Shown here one piece after another: positions 8,147 to 16,281 of a stretch of DNA of 64,000 bases (position 1 is the stretch's first letter; every line of letters begins with the position of its first letter). Both the position numbers and the translations under genes were made by a program. The notes below the pieces were generated by a model. That model was not told the DNA's origin. It ran no database searches and was given only the letters and a program-made list of their open reading frames with translations. Origin of the DNA: Ferrimonas pelagia (lineage in GTDB: Bacteria > Pseudomonadota > Gammaproteobacteria > Enterobacterales > Shewanellaceae); assembly GCF_039543565.1 (NCBI RefSeq), contig NZ_BAABJZ010000003.1:1-64000 (forward strand), written 5' to 3'.

Positions 8147-9697
8147 TTATTTAGTACTTCGCTGTTTTCCGATCCGATACTCACGCAGCTTATTGGCGAT
8201 CGCCGTATGGGAAACCCCAAGCTTTCTGGCCAACTGTCGTGTCGAAGGGTAAGCCGGATACAGTCGGCGCAATAAACTGGACTCAAACTGCTTCACCGCC
8301 TCATCCAGGGTGCCTTCAAACTCCTGATCGAAATAACCAAAGTTCTCACTCCAGGCAGGCAAACGCAGCTGCTCCGGGGTCAACTCCCCCCGCTCGTCAG
8401 CCATCGACACCGCGCGGAAGATGGCGTTCTTTAACTGGCGAACGTTGCCCGGCCACGCGTAATTACGAATAAAGTCCCGACACGCCGCCGACAACTGTCG
8501 CAAAGGACTGCCCAGCTGCTCGCTATAGTGCTCTAAGAACAACTCCGCCAAAGGAATGATGTCCGCTTTGCGCTCACGCAGCGGCGGCAATTGCAGGTTC
8601 AGCACATTGATCCGGTAGTAGAGATCCTCGCGAAAGGCCCCTTTCTGACACAACTCAGACAGATCCTTCTGACTGGCACAGACAATGCGCAGATCCACCG
8701 TGATCTCGGTATCGTCGCCCACCCGGCGGAAACAACCATCTTGGATCAAGCGCAGCAATTTCACCTGCAGTTGAGGCGACATGTCCGCCACCTCGTCCAA
8801 AAACACCGTCCCGCCATTTGCTTGCTCGATCACCCCGCGCTTAACCACTTCTCCGGGGCTCGACGCCAAACCAAACAGCTCGCTCTCCGCCACCTCATCC
8901 GGCAGCGACGCACAGTTGATCACCACAAAGGCCTTGTCCTGGCGCAGGCTGGCTTCGTGACAGGCACGAGCCAATTGCTCTTTGCCCGTACCGGTTTCCC
9001 CTAGGATCAACAAGGGAGCCTCCAATTGCGCCATACGCTGCGCCTCAAAGATCAGCGCCGCCATCCGCTCACTGTCAGCGATCAAGGTATCAAAACCGGA
9101 GCGTTGCTCCCTTAAGGCATTAAACTGCTTACCAACCCGTGCCGGTGACTTGAGCTGAACCATAGCACCGGCCAAGATCTTAGTGCCCTCTTCATCGGGC
9201 AGATAGATAGGTAAGATCTCCGCCAAATACTGGTTGCCGCTGATCGTCACTGTCGTCGCCTGTGGCAACACGTCCTCACAGCCCAGCCAACGGACAAACG
9301 AAAAGCCCTGAATAAAGTTTGCCGCCGGTTGCTCCAACACCGCCTCAGCAGCAGCGCCAAACACCGCCAGCGTCGAATCGTTGACCATCGAGAAGTTGGC
9401 TTTCAGATCCAACGAGAAGATCGGATCGGGTAAGGCCCGCAGCAACGCCTCCATGGCATAATGCTCTCGCTCTGAGGGCATATAAGGCACGGTGCGGACA
9501 TCGGTAACGTTCGGGATCCGCCGCAACATCGGCATCAACTCTTGGAGCTGCTCGAACGTGGGAGCGGGGATCTGCAGATACACAAACCCTTCGCTGGCCG
9601 CATCGATGGCATTGATATTTATCTCGTGCTTCTCAAGCACTTCAAGGATCTCACGCGCTAATCCTATGCGATCTTGACAACTGACTCGTAAGCGCAT
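8147..9697 (-). CDS. tyrR: Transcriptional regulator TyrR
   Basis: TyrR regulates aromatic amino-acid genes in response to Tyr, Phe and Trp. The 516-residue protein shows an N-terminal ACT domain (1-75), a PAS domain (about 80-190), an AAA+ domain (about 205-430; Walker A GETGTGKE, Walker B GGTVFLDE) and a C-terminal Fis-like helix-turn-helix (about 470-510). The usual GAFTGA loop is replaced by a GLASSPGE-type sequence after ELF. This is characteristic of TyrR, which works with sigma-70 rather than sigma-54. A TyrR-like box upstream suggests autoregulation. Confidence 0.97.
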   Translation of the reverse strand: MRLRVSCQDRIGLAREILEVLEKHEININAIDAASEGFVYLQIPAPTFEQLQELMPMLRRIPNVTDVRTVPYMPSEREHYAMEALLRALPDPIFSLDLKANFSMVNDSTLAVFGAAAEAVLEQPAANFIQGFSFVRWLGCEDVLPQATTVTISGNQYLAEILPIYLPDEEGTKILAGAMVQLKSPARVGKQFNALREQRSGFDTLIADSERMAALIFEAQRMAQLEAPLLILGETGTGKEQLARACHEASLRQDKAFVVINCASLPDEVAESELFGLASSPGEVVKRGVIEQANGGTVFLDEVADMSPQLQVKLLRLIQDGCFRRVGDDTEITVDLRIVCASQKDLSELCQKGAFREDLYYRINVLNLQLPPLRERKADIIPLAELFLEHYSEQLGSPLRQLSAACRDFIRNYAWPGNVRQLKNAIFRAVSMADERGELTPEQLRLPAWSENFGYFDQEFEGTLDEAVKQFESSLLRRLYPAYPSTRQLARKLGVSHTAIANKLREYRIGKQRSTK

Positions 9698-9751
9698 CAG
9701 CCCTTCCTGTTGTTATATGTGCATTTGTGGGAACGGTTGTGCCGATAATAC

Positions 9752-9769
9752 TGTAAAAGAACCTGTACG
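9752..9769. promoter_or_regulatory. TyrR-box-like site upstream of tyrR
   Basis: TGTAAA-N6-TGTACG has one perfect half-site and four of six matches in the other. It lies 55-72 bp before the tyrR start, between that start and the phhB terminator. It fits the known autoregulation of tyrR in E. coli. Confidence 0.5.
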
Positions 9770-9785
9770 TTATAGTCCTTAGTGA

Positions 9786-9810
9786 CAAAAAACCCACCTT
9801 GTCCGGTGGG
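9786..9810 (-). terminator. Rho-independent terminator after phhB
   Basis: On the minus strand a CCCACC/GGTGGG stem with a 6-nt loop is followed by six or more T residues. It ends the mgl-phhA-phhB transcript before tyrR. Confidence 0.9.
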
Positions 9811-9845
9811 CTGTTTACAGGTAGGTCGCCAGCGACGGCTCCTGC

Positions 9846-10184
9846 TCAGGAGAACAACGCGTCCGTCTTGGCGGCCATGATCAGATCATTCTTATGCAGC
9901 CCCCCGATGGCGTGGGTCCACCAGGTGACCGTCACCTTGCCCCATTCCAATAAGATCCCCGGGTGGTGAAACTCCGCCTCCGCCAGCTCGGCAACCTGAT
10001 TGGCAAAGGCCCAAGCCAGCTTAAAGTTCTTAAACGTATACACACGTTCCAACTGCATCACACCGGCTCGCACCGGCACCGCCCAGTCGGGCAGCTCACG
10101 CATCAGTTGCGCCAACTCCTGCTCCTCGATCTGAGGGGCACCGGCCTGACAGGCCTCGCACTTCAATGTCGATAATTCGCTCAT
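9846..10184 (-). CDS. phhB: Pterin-4a-carbinolamine dehydratase
   Basis: The enzyme recycles the oxidised pterin cofactor made by phenylalanine hydroxylase. The 112-residue protein has the family signature (EFHHPGI with the paired active-site histidines, then WWTHAIGGLH). It lies 11 nt downstream of phhA in the same operon, as in Pseudomonas. Confidence 0.95.
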   Translation of the reverse strand: MSELSTLKCEACQAGAPQIEEQELAQLMRELPDWAVPVRAGVMQLERVYTFKNFKLAWAFANQVAELAEAEFHHPGILLEWGKVTVTWWTHAIGGLHKNDLIMAAKTDALFS

Positions 10185-10195
10185 GATCTATTCCT

Positions 10196-10987
10196 TTAGC
10201 TTACTTGTTGTTTGGGGGGAAACGTCGGTTCAAACAGCCCCAGTCGTTGTGCCTGCGCCACACACTGCATCAGATCCTGATCGGCCAGCTCATACAGCTG
10301 ATCGATCTCATCCAGCACATAATAGATCGGCTGCATAATGTCGATGCGATACGGAGTGCGCATCGCCTCCACCACATTCATCGGCCGGATCTCCGGCTCA
10401 GCCGAGATCGCGTATTGAGTTTCCCCCGGGCTCGATAGGATCCCACCGCCGTAGATCTTCAATTGCTGCTCGGCCCGCACCAAGCCAAATTCGACGGTAA
10501 ACCAGTAGAGTCGCGCCAGGTAGCTGCGCTCATTGGGATGGGCCGCCAGCCCCAGCTTGCCGTAGGTGTGGGTGAAGTGCGCGAAGGCGGGGTTGGTTAA
10601 TAGCGGACAATGGCCGAAGATCTCATGAAAGATGTCCGGCTCTTGTAGATAATCAAACTCCTCCCGACTGCGGATGAAGGTGGCAACCGGAAATTGCTTA
10701 TCCGCCAGCAATTGAAAGAAGCGTTCGAATGAGATCAGGGCCGGCACCTGGGCCGTGCGCCAGCCGGTGCTGTCTAGCAGCACCTCATCCACCTCGTGCA
10801 GCTGTGGGATCCGTTCGTTGGGCAACGCCAGTGCCGCCAATCCGGCCATGTACTCATCGCAGGCTTTGCCCGCAATACATTGACGCTGACGAGCAATGAG
10901 ATCCGCCCAGATCCTATCTTCGCCTTCGGGGTAGAGGATCCGCCCATTCGAGTCCGGTTGACGTGCCGTGTATCGCGACTGTTTCAT
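10196..10987 (-). CDS. phhA: Phenylalanine 4-monooxygenase
   Basis: This pterin-dependent non-haem iron enzyme hydroxylates phenylalanine to tyrosine. In the 263-residue protein the iron ligands appear as His121, His126 (HEIFGHCP) and Glu166 (FTVEFGL). The length fits the bacterial single-domain form. Its ATG overlaps the stop of the upstream methionine gamma-lyase gene (ATGA), which implies translational coupling. With hpd and maiA it forms part of a Phe-to-Tyr-to-homogentisate route. Confidence 0.96.
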   Translation of the reverse strand: MKQSRYTARQPDSNGRILYPEGEDRIWADLIARQRQCIAGKACDEYMAGLAALALPNERIPQLHEVDEVLLDSTGWRTAQVPALISFERFFQLLADKQFPVATFIRSREEFDYLQEPDIFHEIFGHCPLLTNPAFAHFTHTYGKLGLAAHPNERSYLARLYWFTVEFGLVRAEQQLKIYGGGILSSPGETQYAISAEPEIRPMNVVEAMRTPYRIDIMQPIYYVLDEIDQLYELADQDLMQCVAQAQRLGLFEPTFPPKQQVS

Positions 10988-12201
10988 CGTACCTCCCCGG
11001 CGGGTGGAGCCCCGCTCGACACCCGGTTCGGCTCCAATGCCTGAGCCAGATCGGCGAGCAGATCATCGACATGCTCCAGCCCGATCGCCAAGCGCACCAG
11101 GGTATCGCTGATCCCGGCCCGCCGCCTCGCCTCCGGCTCATACGGACTGTGCGTCATCGACGCCGGATGTTGTACCAGTGACTCGGCGTCACCCAGACTG
11201 ACGGCAAGCGTGAATAACTTGAGTCCGTCGGCAAACGCCAAGGCATCGGCATAATCCCCTTTCAGCTCCAGCGCCACCACACCACCGCCAGCGGCCATCT
11301 GCTGGCCGATCAACTCCGAGCCCGCGTGGCCAGCCAGCCCAGGGTAGAACACCCGCTCCACGCCTGGGTGCGCTTGCAGAAACTGCGCCACCGCCAGGGC
11401 ATTGGCACAATGTCGCTCCAACCGAACCGCCAGGGTCTTCAAGCCGCGTAGGATCAACCACGCATCGTGCGGCGAGAGCACGGCACCGAAGTCCTTGCGG
11501 ATCTCCCCACGCAATCGCGCCATCAACTCCGCCTGACCGCAGACCACCCCGGCGATCACATCGCCATGGCCATTGAGGTATTTGGTCGCACTGTGGAGCA
11601 CCACATCAATACCGTGGCTCAGCGGCCGTTGCAGCAAGGGCGTCATAAAGGTGTTGTCGACCACGCTAAGCAGCTCATGCTGCCGAGCCAGCAAGGCGAT
11701 GCGATCCAGATCAAACACCTGTAAATGAGGATTGACCGGGGTTTCCAGCAAAACCAATCGGGTGTTGGGCCGGATCGCCTCAACAACCTGATCCAACTGG
11801 GAAAAGTCCACCTCAGTGAACTCGATGCCAAATCGGGGCAACTGCTCCGTTACCAAAGAGTGGCTGCAACCATACAAGCCCCGCGCCACCAACAGGTGAT
11901 CGCCTTGCTGCAACAAGGTCAACAGCACGGCGGACACCGCAGCCATACCGCTGGCAAAGGCCACAGCGTCCTCCGCGCCCTCCAGCAGCGCCATCCGTCG
12001 CTCGAACTCATCGGTCGTTGGATTACCGAGTCGAGTGTAGATCGGGCCAGAGCGCTCTCCGGCAAACCGCGCCCCCCCGGTCTGACAGTCCGGAAAGGCG
12101 AACGTAGCCGATTGCCATAATGGCGTAACCAAGCTGGCAGTGGGATCGCGCCGGTGTCCCCCATGGATTACACACGTATTTGGATGCATCTTCGCAACCA
12201 T
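10984..12201 (-). CDS. mgl: Methionine gamma-lyase (trans-sulfuration PLP enzyme)
   Basis: The PLP enzyme probably splits L-methionine to methanethiol, 2-oxobutyrate and ammonia. The 405-residue protein has the PLP lysine at 207 (SATKYLNGHGD), the active-site tyrosine at 110, and Cys112 directly after YG, the cysteine that marks methionine gamma-lyases versus cystathionine gamma-synthases. The C-terminal SLGDAESLVQHPASMTHS block is also MGL-like. The ATG at 12201 has GGGAG at ideal spacing. The stop overlaps phhA by ATGA, an unusual sulfur/aromatic pairing. Cystathionine gamma-lyase is the main alternative. Confidence 0.88.
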   Translation of the reverse strand: MVAKMHPNTCVIHGGHRRDPTASLVTPLWQSATFAFPDCQTGGARFAGERSGPIYTRLGNPTTDEFERRMALLEGAEDAVAFASGMAAVSAVLLTLLQQGDHLLVARGLYGCSHSLVTEQLPRFGIEFTEVDFSQLDQVVEAIRPNTRLVLLETPVNPHLQVFDLDRIALLARQHELLSVVDNTFMTPLLQRPLSHGIDVVLHSATKYLNGHGDVIAGVVCGQAELMARLRGEIRKDFGAVLSPHDAWLILRGLKTLAVRLERHCANALAVAQFLQAHPGVERVFYPGLAGHAGSELIGQQMAAGGGVVALELKGDYADALAFADGLKLFTLAVSLGDAESLVQHPASMTHSPYEPEARRRAGISDTLVRLAIGLEHVDDLLADLAQALEPNRVSSGAPPAGEVR

Positions 12202-12324
12202 GAATTTCTCCCTAGATCCGTCGCTGGCACGTCGATTTATCACTTTGTGCTGTGCCAAAAGCATTGCCCTACCTTAATTCAGACAACCGCAACAGGAAGA
12301 AATCACTCGTGGGATTAATGCATC

Positions 12325-13362
12325 TTATATTGTAAATTCATCGTTACGCTGTTGATATTGCCGCGCCTGGCGCAGTGCATCCGCCGAGACCCGGGTCAAC
12401 TCCGCCAAGAGCTTGCCCTGCACGGCCAGCAATGACGGCCTGGCGCCGCTTTGATACGGCAACGGGCGACATTCGGCACAGGCGGCAAAGCCGAGCCGAG
12501 CGGTCAGCAGTCCCGCTCCGAGTCCTTGGGCGATCCGAGCTGACAACTTGCCTGTCAGCTCCGTCGACAGCATCTGTGTGCCCAGATCCACCGCCAGCTC
12601 ACTGCCGCCGGCATACAACAGATTGACCAGGATCCCCCGCACCAAACGAACACGGCTCAGATAGCCGGGCTCGATCCCGTAGATCCGCGCCACTTCATCC
12701 AGCATGGCCTGATTGCGCCACAGCATCAGCGCCATATCCAGCGTCGCCATTGGGCTGGCTGCCAGCAACAAACTGGCCTGCGCCGCAAACCGGTAGATGC
12801 ACTGCTGCGCCGCCCGATCTTGCTCAGACAGCACCGTGCGCTCATACAGCAGCAACAGCTCCCCGTCACTGTGATGAGGCTGACAGCGCTGCTGCCACCG
12901 TTGATAGTTGGCCTGATGGGCTTCAGGCAAGCGCTGACTAAGGGCGGCGACAAAGGCCGGTGCTTCGCCCCGCTGGGCACTGTCGAGGATCCTCTGCCCA
13001 CACTGGCGCTGCTCCCCTGCCCGTTTCAGCTGGCGTAATCGACGCCACTCGCGCAGACATAAACGCAACAGCAGCCACACCCCGCCTCCCAGCGCCACGC
13101 TGTAAAGACCAAACAACACCGGACTGCGCTGCCAAGCCTGCCACAGCGTCCAGCCCGCTTCGGCCAGCACCAGCAAGCCAAAAGCCAGCATCACCAGCCG
13201 GGCCAAGCGACCGTGGACACGCCGTATCGGACGTTCCGAGGCGGCCGTCTGTGCGTCCTGCCACAGGGTCTCGTCGATCTCTTGCGCCGGCGCTACCGCC
13301 TCCGGCGCCACCTTCGCCTCATCGGACTCATCAAACTGTTGTGCCGGTTTCAATCTGCTCAT
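12325..13362 (-). CDS. ycjF: YcjF-family inner membrane protein
   Basis: The 345-residue protein of the TIGR01620/DUF697 type has two membrane segments in the N-terminal third (about residues 50-75 and 82-105) and a long soluble C-terminal region. Family members are part of the phage-shock/envelope-stress regulon, but the molecular role is not established. Its start overlaps the ycjX stop by 4 nt, so the two are coupled. Confidence 0.9.
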   Translation of the reverse strand: MSRLKPAQQFDESDEAKVAPEAVAPAQEIDETLWQDAQTAASERPIRRVHGRLARLVMLAFGLLVLAEAGWTLWQAWQRSPVLFGLYSVALGGGVWLLLRLCLREWRRLRQLKRAGEQRQCGQRILDSAQRGEAPAFVAALSQRLPEAHQANYQRWQQRCQPHHSDGELLLLYERTVLSEQDRAAQQCIYRFAAQASLLLAASPMATLDMALMLWRNQAMLDEVARIYGIEPGYLSRVRLVRGILVNLLYAGGSELAVDLGTQMLSTELTGKLSARIAQGLGAGLLTARLGFAACAECRPLPYQSGARPSLLAVQGKLLAELTRVSADALRQARQYQQRNDEFTI

Positions 13363-14741
13363 CGCATCTTATCTCCCAACATCCACTCGATCAGATGATC
13401 CATCCGCATGTGCGGCAGCGCCGACTGTGGTCGTTCCAACCGTGGCGGCGCCAACGTCGCGAAATCAAAGCCCTGCTGCTGCCAAAAACCGGCACTGGGT
13501 AGCCGTTTTGGCACCTCACCGGGAAAGCGGGTCGTGGGTTGATGCTGTGGATCAAGCCCGCGGATCACCGGCACCACCCCACTGCCCTGATCGATCTGGC
13601 CCTGCTGACTGGCGCAGATAGCACTCAGCACCATGGTTTCGACCCGTCCTCCGGAAAAGCGCGCACGCCGTCCGCTCTCCCCCATCAGGCTATCGGTTAA
13701 TGCCAGCAGGTTGGGGTGTTGATCCACCGTGATGTGATCGGCCTTACCGGCGACAAACAACAGTTTGTCGATCTGAGGCCGAAACAAGCGACGCAACAGT
13801 GAGCCCGGCCCGTAATGGAAGCTTTGCATGATGGCCTGGATCGACTGTGCCATCTGATCGATCTGGGCATGACCCTGATCCAGCGCGCCTAAGGTATCCA
13901 GCAACACCACCTGGCGATCAAATCGGGCAAAGTGCTGGCGATAGAAGGGTTTCACCACCTGCTGGCAATACGCGTCATAACGGGCCGCCAACAGATCACG
14001 CAAGGGATCGTCCGATCGCTCAAAACGCTCTGGCGGCAAGGGGAAAAATGCCAGGATCGGCGTCCCCGCCAACTCCCCTGGCAGCAACGCCCGTCCCGGT
14101 TGCAGATAAGTGGCAGCGAGTTCGGAGCGCAATTGTGACAGCAACGCCGCATACCCCTGTGCGATCTCATCCACACTGTCATCGCACACCGCATCCAGTC
14201 TGGCCCGCCAAGGCGCCGCGTGACGGTCCCAGGGCTCACTGGTCAACATCCGCCACTGCTGCGCGCTCCACTGGGCAAAGTCCTGCGACAGCATCGGCAG
14301 ATCCAACAGCCACTCGCCGGGATAATCCACCAGATCCAGATACAGGGTGAGATGATCGGTCAACTGACGTTTGAGCCCCCGGGCAGGGACAAATCGCAGC
14401 GCCAAGCGGATCTCAGACAGGCCGCGAGTCGACGGTGGCCAGCTCGGCGGTGACTGACACAAACCGTCGATGGCCCCCTCATAGTCGAAGGGCAGCAGGG
14501 TCAGATCCGGCTGATGTTGACGCTGAACCCCCAACAAACGCCCCTCATGCAGCGCCTGCCACATCGGCAAATGCGTCTCTTGCGCGTGCAGCAATTGGTG
14601 CACCAAAGAGGTTAGAAAAGCGGTTTTGCCCGCACCGGACAGTCCGGTGATCCCCACCCGCAGGTGTTGATCCAGACTGCGATAGGCCAGTTGCTGGGCA
14701 TGGCGGCCTAAGCCGCGTAGCTGTGTTTTGAATGCATCCAT
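13359..14741 (-). CDS. ycjX: YcjX-family P-loop GTPase-like protein
   Basis: The 460-residue protein (DUF463) has a Walker A motif GLSGAGKTA near residue 33, a switch-like LVDYPGEW near 135, and further nucleotide-binding segments. Family members act in envelope stress alongside Psp proteins. The ATG at 14741 lacks an obvious Shine-Dalgarno sequence. It is preceded by a hairpin, so translation or read-through from pspC may be modulated. Confidence 0.92.
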   Translation of the reverse strand: MDAFKTQLRGLGRHAQQLAYRSLDQHLRVGITGLSGAGKTAFLTSLVHQLLHAQETHLPMWQALHEGRLLGVQRQHQPDLTLLPFDYEGAIDGLCQSPPSWPPSTRGLSEIRLALRFVPARGLKRQLTDHLTLYLDLVDYPGEWLLDLPMLSQDFAQWSAQQWRMLTSEPWDRHAAPWRARLDAVCDDSVDEIAQGYAALLSQLRSELAATYLQPGRALLPGELAGTPILAFFPLPPERFERSDDPLRDLLAARYDAYCQQVVKPFYRQHFARFDRQVVLLDTLGALDQGHAQIDQMAQSIQAIMQSFHYGPGSLLRRLFRPQIDKLLFVAGKADHITVDQHPNLLALTDSLMGESGRRARFSGGRVETMVLSAICASQQGQIDQGSGVVPVIRGLDPQHQPTTRFPGEVPKRLPSAGFWQQQGFDFATLAPPRLERPQSALPHMRMDHLIEWMLGDKMR

Positions 14742-14771
14742 ATAAAATAGCGGAAGCCTGACGGCTCCCGC
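14741..14771 (-). terminator. Attenuator-like hairpin between pspC and ycjX
   Basis: A 9-bp stem with one mismatch (GCGGGAGCC/GGCTTCCGC on the minus strand) and a 4-nt loop is followed by TATTTTAT and then the ycjX start. It probably lowers ycjX-ycjF expression relative to pspABC. Confidence 0.5.
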
Positions 14772-14780
14772 AATAAGGGC

Positions 14781-15173
14781 TTATTTCAGATTATCGATCT
14801 CACGGCGCAAGCTGTATGCGTCGGAGGTGACATGGCGTTCCATCTGCTGCAAACGCAGCTCCAGCGAGCGAAAGCGGCTATTCACATCACGAAACGCATT
14901 GCGGGGGGATTCACCGGCTTGCCAGACCTTAGACTTCACATCCGGCCGGTGCATCGGCTCCTCACGCGGTTTCTTATCCAGCAGAACCCAGCCGACCACA
15001 TACATCAGCAGAACAAAGCTAAAGATCCCGGTCAGAAGCAAAGCCGACAGCGCAACGATCCGAACCAGCCACACTTCGAGACTAAAACGCTCCGCCAGTC
15101 CGGCACACACCCCGGCGATCTTGCCTTGCTCTGGGATCCGATACAGGGGGGGGGATTGATCATTCATGGCCAT
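14781..15173 (-). CDS. pspC: Phage shock protein C
   Basis: PspC is the inner-membrane sensor that, with PspB, draws PspA away from PspF under membrane stress. The 130-residue product has the PspC domain (about 8-70, with GKIAGVCAGLAERF), a strong membrane segment (about 40-65), and a charged C-terminal helix. It overlaps pspB by 14 nt. Starts at 15173 and 15167 are both possible; GGAGG precedes them. Confidence 0.95.
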   Translation of the reverse strand: MAMNDQSPPLYRIPEQGKIAGVCAGLAERFSLEVWLVRIVALSALLLTGIFSFVLLMYVVGWVLLDKKPREEPMHRPDVKSKVWQAGESPRNAFRDVNSRFRSLELRLQQMERHVTSDAYSLRREIDNLK

Positions 15174-15405
15174 GTTTCCTCCGCCATTCTGGGGACTCCG
15201 CGTCGAGGATCCGCTCCAAGCTGTCGATACGGCCGGCCATCTTATCGGCCCGATGCAGCAAGTCGTTCAGTTGTTGGTACTCTTCATCGGTCAACCCCTG
15301 ACTGATCTGCTTCTTACTGCGGTAATGCAAGATCAGCCAAATGGGCGCGACTATCACCAGAAAAATGATAATCGGCGCAACCAGTAATCCGATCAGCTCG
15401 TCCAT
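15160..15405 (-). CDS. pspB: Phage shock protein B
   Basis: A small 81-residue inner-membrane protein with one N-terminal membrane segment (residues 5-26) and a C-terminal coiled coil (about 42-70), matching PspB. AAGGAG lies 6 nt before the ATG. It is co-transcribed with pspA and pspC. Confidence 0.95.
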   Translation of the reverse strand: MDELIGLLVAPIIIFLVIVAPIWLILHYRSKKQISQGLTDEEYQQLNDLLHRADKMAGRIDSLERILDAESPEWRRKHGHE

Positions 15406-15429
15406 GCGTAACTCCTTATCGCGTCGTTC

Positions 15430-16098
15430 TTAAGATTTCTTCTTGGCCATCTTCTTTTTCATGGCCTCCAGCTCGTCGTTCACCCGATCTTCCGCTTCCA
15501 GTGCGGCAAATTCGTCCTCCAGGCTGCGCGGCTGGCTCAGCTCATAGGCTTCCACCTCGGATTCGATCCCCTCGACTCGACGCTCGTATTGGTCAAACCG
15601 ACTCATCGCCTCATCGATCTTAGAGGTATCCAGCTGACGTTTCACATCCAAGCGGGAGCTGGCCGCTTGTTTACGCATCACAATCGTCTTCTGACGGGCA
15701 CGCGCGTCATTGAGCTTCTCTTGCAGTTGGGTGATCTCCTCTTTCAACCGCTCGATCTGCTGCTCAACCACGATCAGCTCGTCTTTAAGCGCATCCACCA
15801 GATCCGACGCCTTCTGCTTCTCAATCAAGGCAGCGCGGGCCAGATCCTCACGGCCTTTCGACAAAGCCAATTCGGCTTTGGATTGCCACTCATTTACCTG
15901 ATGCTGTGCCCGCTCTACCCGGCGGATCGCCTCTTTCTTCTCAGCTAAGATCTTGGCAGAGGTCGAGCGTACTTCAACCAGGGTGTCTTCCATCTCCTGG
16001 ATGATCAGCCGAACCATCTTTTCCGGATCTTCAGCCTTATCCAACAAAGCACTTAAGTTGGAGTTCACTATGTCTGCAAAGCGCGTAAAAATACCCAT
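15430..16098 (-). CDS. pspA: Phage shock protein A
   Basis: PspA is a peripheral membrane protein that stabilises stressed inner membrane and inhibits PspF. The 222-residue protein is nearly all coiled coil, as expected for the PspA/IM30 (ESCRT-III-like) family, with the usual N-terminal amphipathic helix MGIFTRFADIVNSNLSALL. GAGGA precedes the ATG by 7 nt. It is driven by a sigma-54 promoter and faces pspF. Confidence 0.97.
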   Translation of the reverse strand: MGIFTRFADIVNSNLSALLDKAEDPEKMVRLIIQEMEDTLVEVRSTSAKILAEKKEAIRRVERAQHQVNEWQSKAELALSKGREDLARAALIEKQKASDLVDALKDELIVVEQQIERLKEEITQLQEKLNDARARQKTIVMRKQAASSRLDVKRQLDTSKIDEAMSRFDQYERRVEGIESEVEAYELSQPRSLEDEFAALEAEDRVNDELEAMKKKMAKKKS

Positions 16099-16140
16099 AA
16101 TCGATTCCTCATGATTTTTGTTGCCCTCGAGTCATAGGAA

Positions 16141-16156
16141 TACAGATCCCGTGCCA
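16141..16156 (-). promoter_or_regulatory. Sigma-54 promoter of pspABC
   Basis: The minus strand reads TGGCAC-N5-CTGTA, with the GG and GT dinucleotides ten bases apart. The -12 element uses GT rather than GC, as I recall for E. coli pspA. It lies 43-58 bp upstream of the pspA start. Confidence 0.8.
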
Positions 16157-16173
16157 ACTCGGCAAAAACCACA

Positions 16174-16186
16174 TAAGCTATTGTTT
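16174..16186 (-). promoter_or_regulatory. Candidate IHF site in the pspA-pspF gap
   Basis: The minus strand reads AAACAA-TAGC-TTA, one mismatch from the IHF consensus WATCAA-N4-TTR. It lies 18-30 bp upstream of the sigma-54 -24 element in an AT-rich stretch, where DNA bending would bring PspF to the promoter. Confidence 0.45.
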
Positions 16187-16281
16187 ATTATGATGGTTAA
16201 CAATATTGTTTCTTTTTGGCTCGTCCCTTTCTATTATGGAAAGCGCCAACAGTTAGCCAATCTCACCACACAGGAAGCCAG

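Noticed and set aside
8147..9697. Loss of the GAFTGA loop in TyrR read as a broken sigma-54 activator
   Set aside because: TyrR naturally lacks this loop and works with sigma-70; the rest of the protein is intact.
12331..12348. TGTAAA-N6-GTTACG as a TyrR box for the mgl-phhA-phhB operon
   Set aside because: One half matches perfectly but the other only at four of six positions, and the site lies within the 3' end of ycjF. It is kept only as a weak possibility, not a feature.
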